From Candidatus Woesearchaeota archaeon (GTDB lineage: Archaea > Nanobdellota > Nanobdellia > Woesearchaeales > UBA10200): DNA of 38,657 nucleotides. Position numbers and translations under genes: made by a program. The notes under the pieces are model-generated. The model had not been told where the DNA came from, did not search any database, and saw nothing but the letters and a program-made list of their open reading frames with translations. Below, in pieces: positions 23,124 through 31,106 of this stretch (positions are counted from its first letter, which is position 1; every line of letters starts with the position of its first letter). The DNA is taken from the NCBI GenBank assembly GCA_016180275.1, contig JACPBN010000041.1, positions 1 to 38,657 of the forward strand, in the 5' to 3' direction.

Positions 23124-23780
23124 TCAATCCAAAATCCTTACTTTCCGTCCATCAACCTTCAGCCTTCCTTCGCAGAACAACTTAAGCGCTTCAGGCAATG
23201 CTTCATGCTCAATCTTCAAGCCGCGTTCTTTAAAGCTCTCAAATGTATCATCGTCTTTAATTGGATTTACTTTCTGCAGAATTATAGGGCCAGTATCGCA
23301 GCCTTCGTCAACAAAATGCACAGTGCAGCCAGAAACTTTGACACCATATTCCCATGCATCTTCATAGCCATGAATGCCTGGAAAGCTAGGCAATAGTGAT
23401 GGATGGATGTTGATTAGTTTATTCCTATACTTTTCAACAAAATATTTGGAAAGCAGCCTCATAAACCCTGCAAGAACAACTATATCAACAGTGTATTTTT
23501 CTAGCTGCTTAATAATTAGTTTATCATATTCCTCTCGTGATTTTGCCTTCTTTGGGTCAAGGAATATTGCCTGTATCTTGTGTTTTTTTGCTCGTTCTAA
23601 AGCAAATGCATCTGATTTATCACTAATTACAATTGCAACTTTCGCATTAAGATATCCAGAATCTATTTTGTCAATTATTGACTGCATATTTGTGCCGCGG
23701 CCAGATGCCAGCACAGCAATATTAATAATTTTAGAAGAAGAAGATTTATTGTTTTTATTGCTTAATGAAACATTTGCCAT
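23124..23780 (-). CDS. purN: Phosphoribosylglycinamide formyltransferase
   Basis: Adds a formyl group from 10-formyl-THF to GAR in purine synthesis. The first strand is INIAVLASGRGTNMQSIID. The active-site triad lies in LINIHPSLLPSFPG (Asn-x-His) and VHFVDEGCDTGPII (Asp). At 218 residues it has a ~17-residue Ser/Asn-rich leader before the domain. A good ribosome site (GAGGTAA) stands before ATG 23780. It probably shares a transcript with purH. As with PurH, it needs a folate-type cofactor, which many archaea replace with other C1 carriers. Confidence 0.95.
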   Translation of the reverse strand: MANVSLSNKNNKSSSSKIINIAVLASGRGTNMQSIIDKIDSGYLNAKVAIVISDKSDAFALERAKKHKIQAIFLDPKKAKSREEYDKLIIKQLEKYTVDIVVLAGFMRLLSKYFVEKYRNKLINIHPSLLPSFPGIHGYEDAWEYGVKVSGCTVHFVDEGCDTGPIILQKVNPIKDDDTFESFKERGLKIEHEALPEALKLFCEGRLKVDGRKVRILD

Positions 23781-23852
23781 AGCTTATTACCTCTTGTTTT
23801 AGAGCAATTGAGTTGAAGCTATCTTTAAAAATATTTCTGAAAAATTTTGAGT

Positions 23853-24773
23853 TTAGAGTGTAGTTATTGATCTCGACTGAAGAATAAACACTTCCCCATC
23901 CTTGACAGCAAACTCAATGTCCTGCGGCTTTCCATAATGCTTTTCTATTTCAATCCCTTTTTTCGCTATAGTTCTGATTACATCTTCTGAGATGCCTTCA
24001 TACTCTCCCATCTTCTGCTTGATTGCAAATGTTTTTCTGTCTAAAAAATAGCTATTTGGAGTTACCTCGCCAGAAACTACCTGCTCACCTAAGCCAATCG
24101 CTGCCTCAACAAGAATATCCTTCTTATGTATGGGATCAACTGTGAACATCACTCCGGCATACTCTGCCTGAACCATCTCTTGGATGACAACTGCCATGCC
24201 AACATCATGCGGAATCTTCTTTTCTTCGCGATAAAAAATCGCCCGTGGATTAAATAAGCTAGCCCAGCATTTCTTTACTGCTGCCAAGACCTCTTTTTTT
24301 GAAACATTAAGGTAAGTATCCTGCTGCCCTGCAAAGCTCGCAGTCAGCAAATCTTCTGCAGTTGCGCTGCTTCTCACAGCGAATTTAGTAGCTTTTGTCT
24401 GCTGTAAATGTGAATTTATTTCTTTAATTATATGCCCCATGATCTCTTCATCAAGAATTAGCTTTTTAATATTCTCAGCTGCAGTTTCAAGGAGTTTGTA
24501 ATCATTTATATCAACATTCTTGAGCTCATCAATTATCTTCTGCTTTAATTCTTTTATCTCAACAAAATCATAGTAAGCATCTGTAGTCACAACAAATCCA
24601 TAGGGCACGTTATATCCAGAATTGAATAATTCGCCAAGGTTGCAGCCTTTGCCGCCTGCAGTTGAGATGTCTTTCTTGGATATCTGCCTAAAAGAGAGGA
24701 CAAAATCTTTGTTCACTTGCTTATTCTCAAATTTTTTAATGCTCTTTTTTGGTTTAATAGTTTTATTTGCCAT
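23853..24773 (-). CDS. Stand-alone PEP synthase-type ATP-grasp domain (PPDK N-terminal domain) protein
   Basis: In PEP synthase and related dikinases this domain uses ATP to phosphorylate a His on a swivelling domain. Motifs: ISTAGGKGCNLGELFNSGYN, VPYGFVVTTDAYYDF, FAVRSSATAEDLLTASFAGQ (ATP site), AGVMFTVDPIHKKDILVEAA, GLGEQVVSGEVTP and the closing FILQSRSIT. The protein ends exactly where the ATP-grasp domain of full PEP synthases ends, so the His domain and the PEP/pyruvate barrel are absent, not truncated in mid-fold. Five separate proteins carrying the His domain lie 2-14 kb away. I infer that this subunit phosphorylates them in trans. Its ATG overlaps the stop of the upstream small membrane gene (TAATG). 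Confidence 0.88.
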   Translation of the reverse strand: MANKTIKPKKSIKKFENKQVNKDFVLSFRQISKKDISTAGGKGCNLGELFNSGYNVPYGFVVTTDAYYDFVEIKELKQKIIDELKNVDINDYKLLETAAENIKKLILDEEIMGHIIKEINSHLQQTKATKFAVRSSATAEDLLTASFAGQQDTYLNVSKKEVLAAVKKCWASLFNPRAIFYREEKKIPHDVGMAVVIQEMVQAEYAGVMFTVDPIHKKDILVEAAIGLGEQVVSGEVTPNSYFLDRKTFAIKQKMGEYEGISEDVIRTIAKKGIEIEKHYGKPQDIEFAVKDGEVFILQSRSITTL

Positions 24774-24991
24774 TATTTATCAAATAACATCTTTAGTATT
24801 TTTTCAACCTTATTTGTAAATAGTAAATACAGCCCTAACAAAAATAACACAAAACCCCAGAATGTTTTAGATTTGGAGGTAGAATACAGCATCATGATTA
24901 TGCCATTGTACATTATGATAGCTGCTAATAGACAGACAACTGCGATTATTATAGAGAATAGTTTTTTCTGTTTTTTTGTATTTTTTGACAT
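24773..24991 (-). CDS. Small two-helix membrane protein coupled to the ATP-grasp gene
   Basis: 72 residues: a basic N-terminus (MSKNTKKQKK), a helix (LFSIIIAVVCLLAAIIMYNG), a short loop, a second helix (FWGFVLFLLGLYLLF) and a basic tail (NKVEKILKMLFDK). The stop TAA (24775-24773) shares its last base with the start ATG of the ATP-grasp gene, so translation is probably coupled. That suggests a functional link, for example holding the ATP-grasp protein at the membrane (inferred). No family recognised. Confidence 0.65.
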   Translation of the reverse strand: MSKNTKKQKKLFSIIIAVVCLLAAIIMYNGIIMMLYSTSKSKTFWGFVLFLLGLYLLFTNKVEKILKMLFDK

Positions 24992-25051
24992 TTTAATAAG
25001 ATCCCATAATAAGATAGATATAGTTTTAATGTATCAGCTTATATTTGTTTC

Positions 25052-25252
25052 TTAAAGAATAAGTCTTTTTTTGAGATAACCATAATATTCAGCTTCAGTA
25101 ACACCTTTCACATTTCCAGATTTTACATCTGCTATCCTTTTTTTGACAATTGAATCCTCATCAGAGAGTATTTCATCTACATCATTAATCAAAAGCTCTA
25201 CATCTGTCAATAATTTGCTAAATTTTTGTTTTGGTAAAGTTACTGTTTCCAC
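25052..25252 (-). CDS. Solitary RelB-like antitoxin (66 aa)
   Basis: Starts METVTLPKQKFSKLLTDVEL and continues with acidic helices (INDVDEILSDEDSIVKKRIA), ending KGVTEAEYYGYLKKRLIL. METVTLPK resembles METVLLRK, the start of the antitoxin at 26662-26802, which has a toxin beside it. No toxin gene accompanies this one: the next genes are the small membrane protein and pta. A TATA-like TATATAATT lies just upstream (25276-25284). It may be an orphan antitoxin or a neutraliser of a toxin elsewhere. Confidence 0.55.
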   Translation of the reverse strand: METVTLPKQKFSKLLTDVELLINDVDEILSDEDSIVKKRIADVKSGNVKGVTEAEYYGYLKKRLIL

Positions 25253-25301
25253 GGTAAGTATAAATAAAGTGAGAGATTATATATAATTTACGGTTTTTAA
25301 C

Positions 25302-26282
25302 TCACAGATTCGCCTGGAACGCAGCTGTTGCTATGACATTAAGTATCTCGTCTGCGTTATATCCGCGTCCTCCATTTGTGACTGGCTTGTCCATGCCCCA
25401 TGCAAAGCTTCCAAAAATTTCTATTTTTGCAAGCTGATGTAATAGATGACAGGATATATTTGCAGAGAAGATATCTGGGAAAATCAAGACATTGGCATCT
25501 CCCTGTATTACGCTTCCTGGGCATTTTCTTTTTGCTGAATTAAGGCTGATAGCTGCATCTGCCTGCATCTCACCATCAATAATTAACTCAGGCCTTTTCT
25601 TTTTTACAATAGCAAGCGCTTCCCTTATAGGCTGCAAACATGGATGCTCGCCAGAGCCTTTTGTCGAGTGCGAAAGCAAGGCAACTTTTGGAGTAAATCC
25701 CAATGACTGTGCGCATTCTGCTGCATTCATTGCTATCTGCGCAAGCTCTTCTACGCTAGGCTTAATGCTAAAATCTGTGTCACTCAAGAATATAACCCTA
25801 TCGCCCATCACTATTGCGCTGACACCAGATGCACATACAACATCCTTTCTTTTTCCAATTACCTGAAAAGCAGGCTTCATAAATTCTGCTGTTGTAAACT
25901 TACAGCCGCCAACAACTGCATCTGCCTTACCTAACCTAACATATAACGTACCAAAATAATTTGGATTTTGCATTAATCGTTGGGCTTCTTCCAATCCAAG
26001 ACCTTTGGCTTTTCTTAATTCATATAGCTGTTTAGCATATTTTGAATTTAAGTCATCAAATTTTTTGTAATCAAGAATTTCTATGCCATCCAAAGAAATT
26101 TGCTTATCCTTTGCAATATTTTTTATTATCCTTTCATCTCCCAACAATATGGGTTTTGCTAACTTCTGCGCAACTGCCTTTGAAGCTGCCTCTATTATGC
26201 GATCATCCTCTCCTTCTACAAGCAAGACTCGCTTTAAGTGCTTTCTTGCGCGTTCTTTGATAAGATTTACTAGGTCAACCAT
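25302..26282 (-). CDS. pta: Phosphate acetyltransferase (Pta family)
   Basis: Interconverts acetyl-CoA and acetyl phosphate. The protein (326 aa, the usual length of the stand-alone domain) has RVLLVEGEDDRIIEAASKA, YFGTLYVRLGKADAVVGGCK, FLSDTDFSIKPSVEEL, ALLSHSTKGSGEH, IDGEMQADAA and ANVLIFPDIFSANI, the stretch typical of Pta/Ptb. No acetate kinase gene is adjacent, so acetyl phosphate may be made or used by an enzyme elsewhere. A phosphate butyryltransferase is the alternative, but the GEMQADAA..PDIFSANI form favours acetyl. Confidence 0.92.
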   Translation of the reverse strand: MVDLVNLIKERARKHLKRVLLVEGEDDRIIEAASKAVAQKLAKPILLGDERIIKNIAKDKQISLDGIEILDYKKFDDLNSKYAKQLYELRKAKGLGLEEAQRLMQNPNYFGTLYVRLGKADAVVGGCKFTTAEFMKPAFQVIGKRKDVVCASGVSAIVMGDRVIFLSDTDFSIKPSVEELAQIAMNAAECAQSLGFTPKVALLSHSTKGSGEHPCLQPIREALAIVKKKRPELIIDGEMQADAAISLNSAKRKCPGSVIQGDANVLIFPDIFSANISCHLLHQLAKIEIFGSFAWGMDKPVTNGGRGYNADEILNVIATAAFQANL

Positions 26283-26404
26283 TTTGATTGGAATTATTGT
26301 CTTTAAGTTATAATATTATTTAAGTTGTATTTTTATATTTAAGTTATAATGCAAGAATATTGTTATCGTTTATATAGTTTTTTGATTATTCTGATTTAAG
26401 GCAA

Positions 26405-26656
26405 TTATCTGTATTTATGATCAAATACAATTTTTTCCAGATAAAGCTCTAACGTATCTTCATCATAAGAATAAATTACACGCAATTTTCCTATCCTGAT
26501 TCTGCAGCTGCCTCTCAGCTCATATTGCAGATGTTTGTATCTTTCAGGATTTAAAGCTACTTCCTCAAATTTTGACTTAATTCTTCTCTGCTCTACTATC
26601 TCTACTTTTTTAAAATCTTTCTCAAATTCCTTAGTTGGCAGAATTTTATAAGGCAT
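26405..26656 (-). CDS. relE: RelE/ParE-type toxin
   Basis: 83-residue small basic protein with the RelE fold: MPYKILPTKEFEKDFKKVEI, a helical hairpin, YELRGSCRIRIGKLRVIYSY and the C-terminal strand LEKIVFDHKYR. RelE toxins cut mRNA in the ribosome. The C-terminal basic-aromatic residues (HKYR) are in the right place for activity. The antitoxin gene stops 5 nt upstream of this ATG. A TTG at 26668 would overlap the antitoxin stop and lacks a ribosome site, so ATG 26656 is preferred. Confidence 0.82.
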   Translation of the reverse strand: MPYKILPTKEFEKDFKKVEIVEQRRIKSKFEEVALNPERYKHLQYELRGSCRIRIGKLRVIYSYDEDTLELYLEKIVFDHKYR

Positions 26657-26661
26657 CCCAA

Positions 26662-26802
26662 TCAGCAAACTCTCTGTTTTTTATCAGAAGCCATAAACTG
26701 TTGATCACTCATCAGCTCAATAGATTCAACAATAGCATCAAACTCTTCTTTAACCTTAAGTAAATCGTTCAATGCATCTTTTCTTAGTAGCACGGTTTCC
26801 AT
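26662..26802 (-). CDS. relB: RelB-like antitoxin (46 aa) of the RelE pair
   Basis: ATG 26802 to TGA 26662: METVLLRKDALNDLLKVKEE, FDAIVESIELMSDQQF and MASDKKQRVC. Mostly helical and acidic, as expected for the part of RelB that binds the toxin; there is no room for a full DNA-binding domain. It lies directly before the RelE-type gene on the same strand. Its start resembles the solitary antitoxin at 25052-25252, so the two probably share origin. Confidence 0.75.
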   Translation of the reverse strand: METVLLRKDALNDLLKVKEEFDAIVESIELMSDQQFMASDKKQRVC

Positions 26803-26848
26803 TGCATATCACTTTTACTATGAGAGCACACAGATATATAAATGTTGC

Positions 26849-28303
26849 TTAAATCTTTCTAACAATGCCATTTTTCACATCCATTTCAATTTTATCTCCC
26901 GTCTTTAGTATCTTGGTTGCAACTTTCGTTCCGACAATACATGGTATGCCTAATTCCCTTGAAACAATCGCTGCATGGCTGGTCAATCCGCCTTCATCTG
27001 TGATAATTGCAGCAGCCTTTCTCATTGCAAATATATAATCAGGAGAGGTCATCGGTGCAACAAGTATTTCGCCTTTTTGCAGCTTGTGGATGTCTGCCGG
27101 AGTAAATAAGATTTTAACAACACCAACAAATTTATCTTTATTTTTATCTTTATTTGCTTTAATATTACCAATACTTACAACAACACCTTTAATTGTTTTA
27201 GCATCAGGCTTAACTTTAACTTCATATTGTTTTATTAATTTAAAAGATTGCAGCGAATTTAAATATTCCAGCTTGCCGTCTGCGTAATAATAGAGGGTAA
27301 ATGCTTTTTTCCTGTCAGCAACCTCTGTTCTCTTGTCATCTGCCAATAATTTTCTGATCTCTGCCAGAGTATAAAATTCTAAGTCATCAAAAGAAACCAG
27401 CTTGACAGCACTAACCTGCTTTAATATCTGCGAAATGATGTGATTTGCAATATAGATATACCTCTTCCTTAAGTCCTGCCACCATATAGAGAAAGCTAAT
27501 CTTTCTGAGATAGATGAGAGTTCTTTAGGGAGATTATATTTTTTAATTATTTCTTTTCTTGCTGCAATAATTTTATAAGGATATGAATTTATTTCAGTTA
27601 GTTTTTTTCTTGCACCACTAATTGATATTTTTTCTAACTCCTCATTGAAATAATCTTTGTCCAAAACAACTGCTCCGTTATAGCTATTTTTGAGCCAATA
27701 ATAGTTTTCCTGATGGATTTGCAAAGCCTTTTCCTTTTTTATCTTGTTCTTAATCAGCTTTACCTTGAGAAAATCAATCTCTTCTTTCTGGAAAAAAGAA
27801 AGCCTATCAGGAGCAGAAAGCTTTTCAACAATCTCATGCTTGTTAAGATCAAGCTCTTTAAGTTTTCTAGTCAATAGCTGCTCGCCACCCCAATTACCAA
27901 GCTCTGCTATATAGCTGTATGTCCAGAAAAGGTAGTATGCACTGTTCCATGAATCAAACAATTTCAGAAAGTCTTTTTCACGCAGAGAAGTGAATTTTTT
28001 GGTGTTAACAGTGTTTTCAAAATAGAGTATCTGCTTAACCTGCCTGAGGAATAGCTTATAATTTTGCCTGAATCTTTTTGTATCTAATATCTCGTTTTTA
28101 AATATCTGTTCACCAGCATCATACAAATTATTATAATCACAGATAACAAGCACCTTGCCATTGGAGACATAAGTCAGTACATCTGGCCAGCCTGTCTTAA
28201 AAGTTTTCAATGTGCTATCTAAGCCATGCATCCATGGATCTGTGTAAATTATCTTTGCGTCTATCGGTCCCCATCTGAATAGTTTTTGGTTTGGGTTGAT
28301 CAT
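26849..28303 (-). CDS. Dikinase-island paralogue 1: variable region + PEP-utilising His swivelling domain
   Basis: 484 residues. The last ~90 are a PEP-synthase-type mobile domain: KGEILVAPMTSPDYIFAMRK, ITDEGGLTSHAAIVSREL with H443 as phospho-carrier, and GIPCIVGTKVATKIL. The middle part has NYYWLKNSYNG, WWQDLRKRYIYIANHI and LEFYTLAEIRKLL, the same order as in the other four paralogues and reminiscent of the acceptor-binding region of rifampin phosphotransferase. The first ~200 residues are unique (KLFRWGPIDAKIIYTDPWMH). There is no ATP-grasp domain and no pyruvate barrel. A Lys/Asn/Asp run (KANKDKNKDKF) precedes the His domain. It probably accepts phosphate from the ATP-grasp protein and hands it to an unknown acceptor. 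It has its own TATA-like box (TTAAATATAAT) upstream. Confidence 0.82.
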   Translation of the reverse strand: MINPNQKLFRWGPIDAKIIYTDPWMHGLDSTLKTFKTGWPDVLTYVSNGKVLVICDYNNLYDAGEQIFKNEILDTKRFRQNYKLFLRQVKQILYFENTVNTKKFTSLREKDFLKLFDSWNSAYYLFWTYSYIAELGNWGGEQLLTRKLKELDLNKHEIVEKLSAPDRLSFFQKEEIDFLKVKLIKNKIKKEKALQIHQENYYWLKNSYNGAVVLDKDYFNEELEKISISGARKKLTEINSYPYKIIAARKEIIKKYNLPKELSSISERLAFSIWWQDLRKRYIYIANHIISQILKQVSAVKLVSFDDLEFYTLAEIRKLLADDKRTEVADRKKAFTLYYYADGKLEYLNSLQSFKLIKQYEVKVKPDAKTIKGVVVSIGNIKANKDKNKDKFVGVVKILFTPADIHKLQKGEILVAPMTSPDYIFAMRKAAAIITDEGGLTSHAAIVSRELGIPCIVGTKVATKILKTGDKIEMDVKNGIVRKI

Positions 28304-28367
28304 AGTAATTCTTAATTCACTTTTGTTATAATATCTAGTTATTATATTTAAGAGGGATTATTTATAT

Positions 28368-29927
28368 TTATTTCTCCAATATTCTCACAACACAATGATT
28401 GCCATTTATCTCAACAATCATACCATCTTTTAACATTTTAGTTGCAATCTTAGTGCCAACGATGCAAGGCAATTTAAATTCCCTGCAGATAACTGCTGCA
28501 TGGCTTGTGATGCCGCCTTCATCTGTAATGACTGCTGCAGCTTTTTTCATCAATGGAACAAAATCTGGCCTTGTCATGCTTGTGACCAAGATTTCTCCTT
28601 TCTCAAATCTTGCATTGCTTGGATTAAAGACCACACGCACTTTTCCAGTTACATTGCCATAAGAAGCAGTTGTGCCGCGGATGTCTTTTACTTCAGTTTC
28701 CAGGTTTTTTTCCAGTATCTTCCTGCAAACATTCTTAAATTCCTTGCCAATATATATTTGTTCATAGCCGCATTTATCAAGATAATACGCGCAACCCTTT
28801 AATCTAAGAGCAATATTACCAAAGATTTCTTTGACACCCTTATTCTCTTTCTCTTGCTTAGAACTCTCAAAGCTGCATAAGGCTTCCAGTTCAGGAAGCA
28901 GGGTAAACTGGAGCTGGTCTAATTTTATCTTTTTGCCAAATTTTGCGCTTAATAACTCAGCAAATTTAGCTAGAAATATATTGATATAGTGGTTTGCGAC
29001 AAGATTTGCTTTTTTGCGCTGGTCTGCCCACCATGAGACTTTAGAGATAAGCTCTAGTCTTATAATATCTGGCTTTGAAAGATTCATTCCTGCTAAAGCC
29101 TGCTGCTTTTTCTTTTTCAGCAGCTCTTCGTAATTTTGAAGCTCAGAGATTTTTTGTGTTAGTTCAGTTGATGATAAATTAGATATCTCATGCTTTATAT
29201 CTTCCAAGAATTGATCGCAGGAGATTGGCAGAGTATATTTATAATTATTTCTTATCCAGAAAAATTCCTTTTGATGCGAAAGAATTGCTTCTTTAATATC
29301 TGCATGCAGTTTATCATAATTTTTAGGCGCTTTTTTGGCCTCATTGATTTCTTTATTTTGAATAAGCTTCAACCCAATCTTTAATTCACTAAGCTGTTCC
29401 TCGCCTAGAAAAGGAAGCTTAAGCGGAGAGGTCAATACAGTGATATTTTTTGCCTGCTCTTTTGTGAGCTTATTGCTGATCTCTTTGATGATGTTATCAC
29501 CATAAACCACAAAGTAATCGCTTATCAATGCTGTTGCATATTCCTCAACATAAGCTGAATTAAATTTCTTATAAAGCTCTAATAATCTAGAGAGGTTTAG
29601 CTCATCTGCCTCTTTGGATAATTTCAACTCAATCTGTTCAGTAAGATCATAGAAATTCTTTCTTGCAACAAGCCATGCATAGAATACTTTTTCCAACTCT
29701 TTAGGATTTTCTTCATAATATTTTCCTTCAGTAAGATAACATTCTTCATCTATAGCCCAGGTGCTTTCATCACCTTTTTTCTTGAAGAATGTAACACATA
29801 CTGTAAGTCCATGGCCTTTTGAAAGCTCTTCTAATCTAAGATTGAATGCCTGCATCAATGGCCAGTTATGGTGCAATGTATTTGCGCTGCATTGCATGAA
29901 AAATTTTATTTTGGATAGGTCGTACAT
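28368..29927 (-). CDS. Dikinase-island paralogue 2: variable region + PEP-utilising His swivelling domain
   Basis: 519 residues from ATG 29927. The C-terminal domain has KGEILVTSMTRPDFVPLMKK, ITDEGGITSHAAVICREF (H476) and LPCIVGTKIATKML. The middle repeats the family pattern: EFFWIRNNYKYTLPIS, VSWWADQRKKANLVANHYIN and LQFTLLPELEAL. The N-terminal ~200 residues (KIKFFMQCSANTLHHNWPL) align only loosely with paralogue 1. GTG 30002 would add 25 hydrophobic residues and fits a TATA-like TATAAT at 30034-30039, so it cannot be excluded; I prefer ATG 29927 because it lines up with the start of paralogue 1. It is transcribed away from fic. Confidence 0.8.
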   Translation of the reverse strand: MYDLSKIKFFMQCSANTLHHNWPLMQAFNLRLEELSKGHGLTVCVTFFKKKGDESTWAIDEECYLTEGKYYEENPKELEKVFYAWLVARKNFYDLTEQIELKLSKEADELNLSRLLELYKKFNSAYVEEYATALISDYFVVYGDNIIKEISNKLTKEQAKNITVLTSPLKLPFLGEEQLSELKIGLKLIQNKEINEAKKAPKNYDKLHADIKEAILSHQKEFFWIRNNYKYTLPISCDQFLEDIKHEISNLSSTELTQKISELQNYEELLKKKKQQALAGMNLSKPDIIRLELISKVSWWADQRKKANLVANHYINIFLAKFAELLSAKFGKKIKLDQLQFTLLPELEALCSFESSKQEKENKGVKEIFGNIALRLKGCAYYLDKCGYEQIYIGKEFKNVCRKILEKNLETEVKDIRGTTASYGNVTGKVRVVFNPSNARFEKGEILVTSMTRPDFVPLMKKAAAVITDEGGITSHAAVICREFKLPCIVGTKIATKMLKDGMIVEINGNHCVVRILEK

Positions 29928-30042
29928 AGGCAATGGTTTAGAAGATGAGTTTTTTAATGTTTCGCAGAAAAAAACGAGTAAGAAATACAATATCGTTTCC
30001 ACTTACAAATGAAAATCAAAATGTAATGGGAAAATTATACTG

Positions 30043-31059
30043 TTGAAGATTAAATGCCATAAAAATAGACTTACCCTCTATTTTGAGAAATTGGCTTATT
30101 ACTATCTGCGAGCATCGCAGAAAAAAGGAAGTAAAACAATCGTAAAAGATATCGCTTACTTAGGCAGCAATATAAAAGATGTTAAGGATGCACTAGAAAA
30201 GCTGCCAAAGTACAAAGAACAGATAAGAAAAGCATATACCTTAATGAATATTGCTTTAGAATCAAATTTATACATTGAAAAGATTCGCGATGCAAAGATA
30301 AAAAAATATGATTACCTCGGTTATGATTTATTGGTAGAGATTGAGGCATGCAAACTTCATTATAATACTGTTTTTAGTAAGATGCATGAGCTTACCAAGC
30401 AGGAGATATTCAAAAATTTCATTATAGAATTTGCATATAATACTGCTTCAATAGAAGGCAATACAATAAAGCTAATTGAAGCAAGAAATTTGCTGCAAGA
30501 AGGCTTTACTCCAAAAAATAAAACGCTTAGAGAAATCTATGATTTACAGAATACTGAAACTGTATTTAATAGTCTGTTTACTTCTAAAGAGGATATTAAC
30601 CATGAGTTAATAATAGATATCCACACAGGATTATTGAAGAATATAGACAGCAGAATAGGATACAGGACAGAAGATGTGAGAGTCTTTAAGTCAAGATTTG
30701 ATTCAAGCCCTGCACAATATGTAAAGACAGACATGAGTATATTGCTTAAATGGTACAATGAAAACAAACATAGCTTGCATCCTTTAGCTCTTGCTATTGT
30801 TTTCCACCATAAATTTGAGAAAATACACCCATTCATGGATGGCAACGGAAGAACAGGCAGAATGCTGCTAAACTACATCCTTCTCAGAAATAATTATCCT
30901 CCGCTTATAATTCATGCAAAAAAAAGGAAAGAGTATTTGGATGCGCTTGACGAAGCAGATGATAGCAAGCTCACAAGCTTCAGTAAAAAGGAATACACCA
31001 AAGTATTAGAATTTGCTGCAAATGAAATGATTGATGGCTATTGGGGCATATTTCTATAA
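30043..31059 (+). CDS. Fic family protein (AMP-transferase type) with inhibitory motif
   Basis: 338 residues. The Fic core is complete: FHHKFEKIHPFMDGNGRTGR, with H262 in HPFMDGNGRTGRML. An upstream TASIEGN (T134-N140) matches the [S/T]xxxE[G/N] inhibitory helix, here in the same chain (class II), so activity is normally kept low. The first ~90 residues (AYYYLRASQKKGSKTIVKDI) are typical of archaeal and bacterial Fic proteins with a small N-terminal domain. Fic enzymes attach AMP or another phosphate moiety to target proteins. No ATG exists near the start; TTG 30043 is the likeliest. It diverges from paralogue 2 and converges with the beta-helix gene. Confidence 0.9.
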   Translation: MKIKCHKNRLTLYFEKLAYYYLRASQKKGSKTIVKDIAYLGSNIKDVKDALEKLPKYKEQIRKAYTLMNIALESNLYIEKIRDAKIKKYDYLGYDLLVEIEACKLHYNTVFSKMHELTKQEIFKNFIIEFAYNTASIEGNTIKLIEARNLLQEGFTPKNKTLREIYDLQNTETVFNSLFTSKEDINHELIIDIHTGLLKNIDSRIGYRTEDVRVFKSRFDSSPAQYVKTDMSILLKWYNENKHSLHPLALAIVFHHKFEKIHPFMDGNGRTGRMLLNYILLRNNYPPLIIHAKKRKEYLDALDEADDSKLTSFSKKEYTKVLEFAANEMIDGYWGIFL

Positions 31060-31096
31060 TTACCCTTTATTTTTAGAAATTGAATTTAGAGGGTAA
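31060..31096. terminator. Inverted repeat between convergent genes, possible two-way terminator
   Basis: TTACCCT (31060-31066) and AGGGTAA (31090-31096) pair across a 23-nt loop that contains AAATT/AATTT. It starts just after the fic stop and ends just before the convergent beta-helix gene stop. Weak stem; could also be chance. Confidence 0.3.
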
Positions 31097-31106
31097 GAAA
31101 TATCAC

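Noticed and set aside
23853..24773. The ATP-grasp gene as a truncated PEP synthase pseudogene
   Set aside because: It ends on the natural domain boundary, all ATP-site motifs are intact, and no remnants of the His or barrel domains follow downstream.
31060..31096. Inverted repeat as a strong intrinsic terminator
   Set aside because: Stem is only 7 bp with a 23-nt loop; reported with low confidence only.
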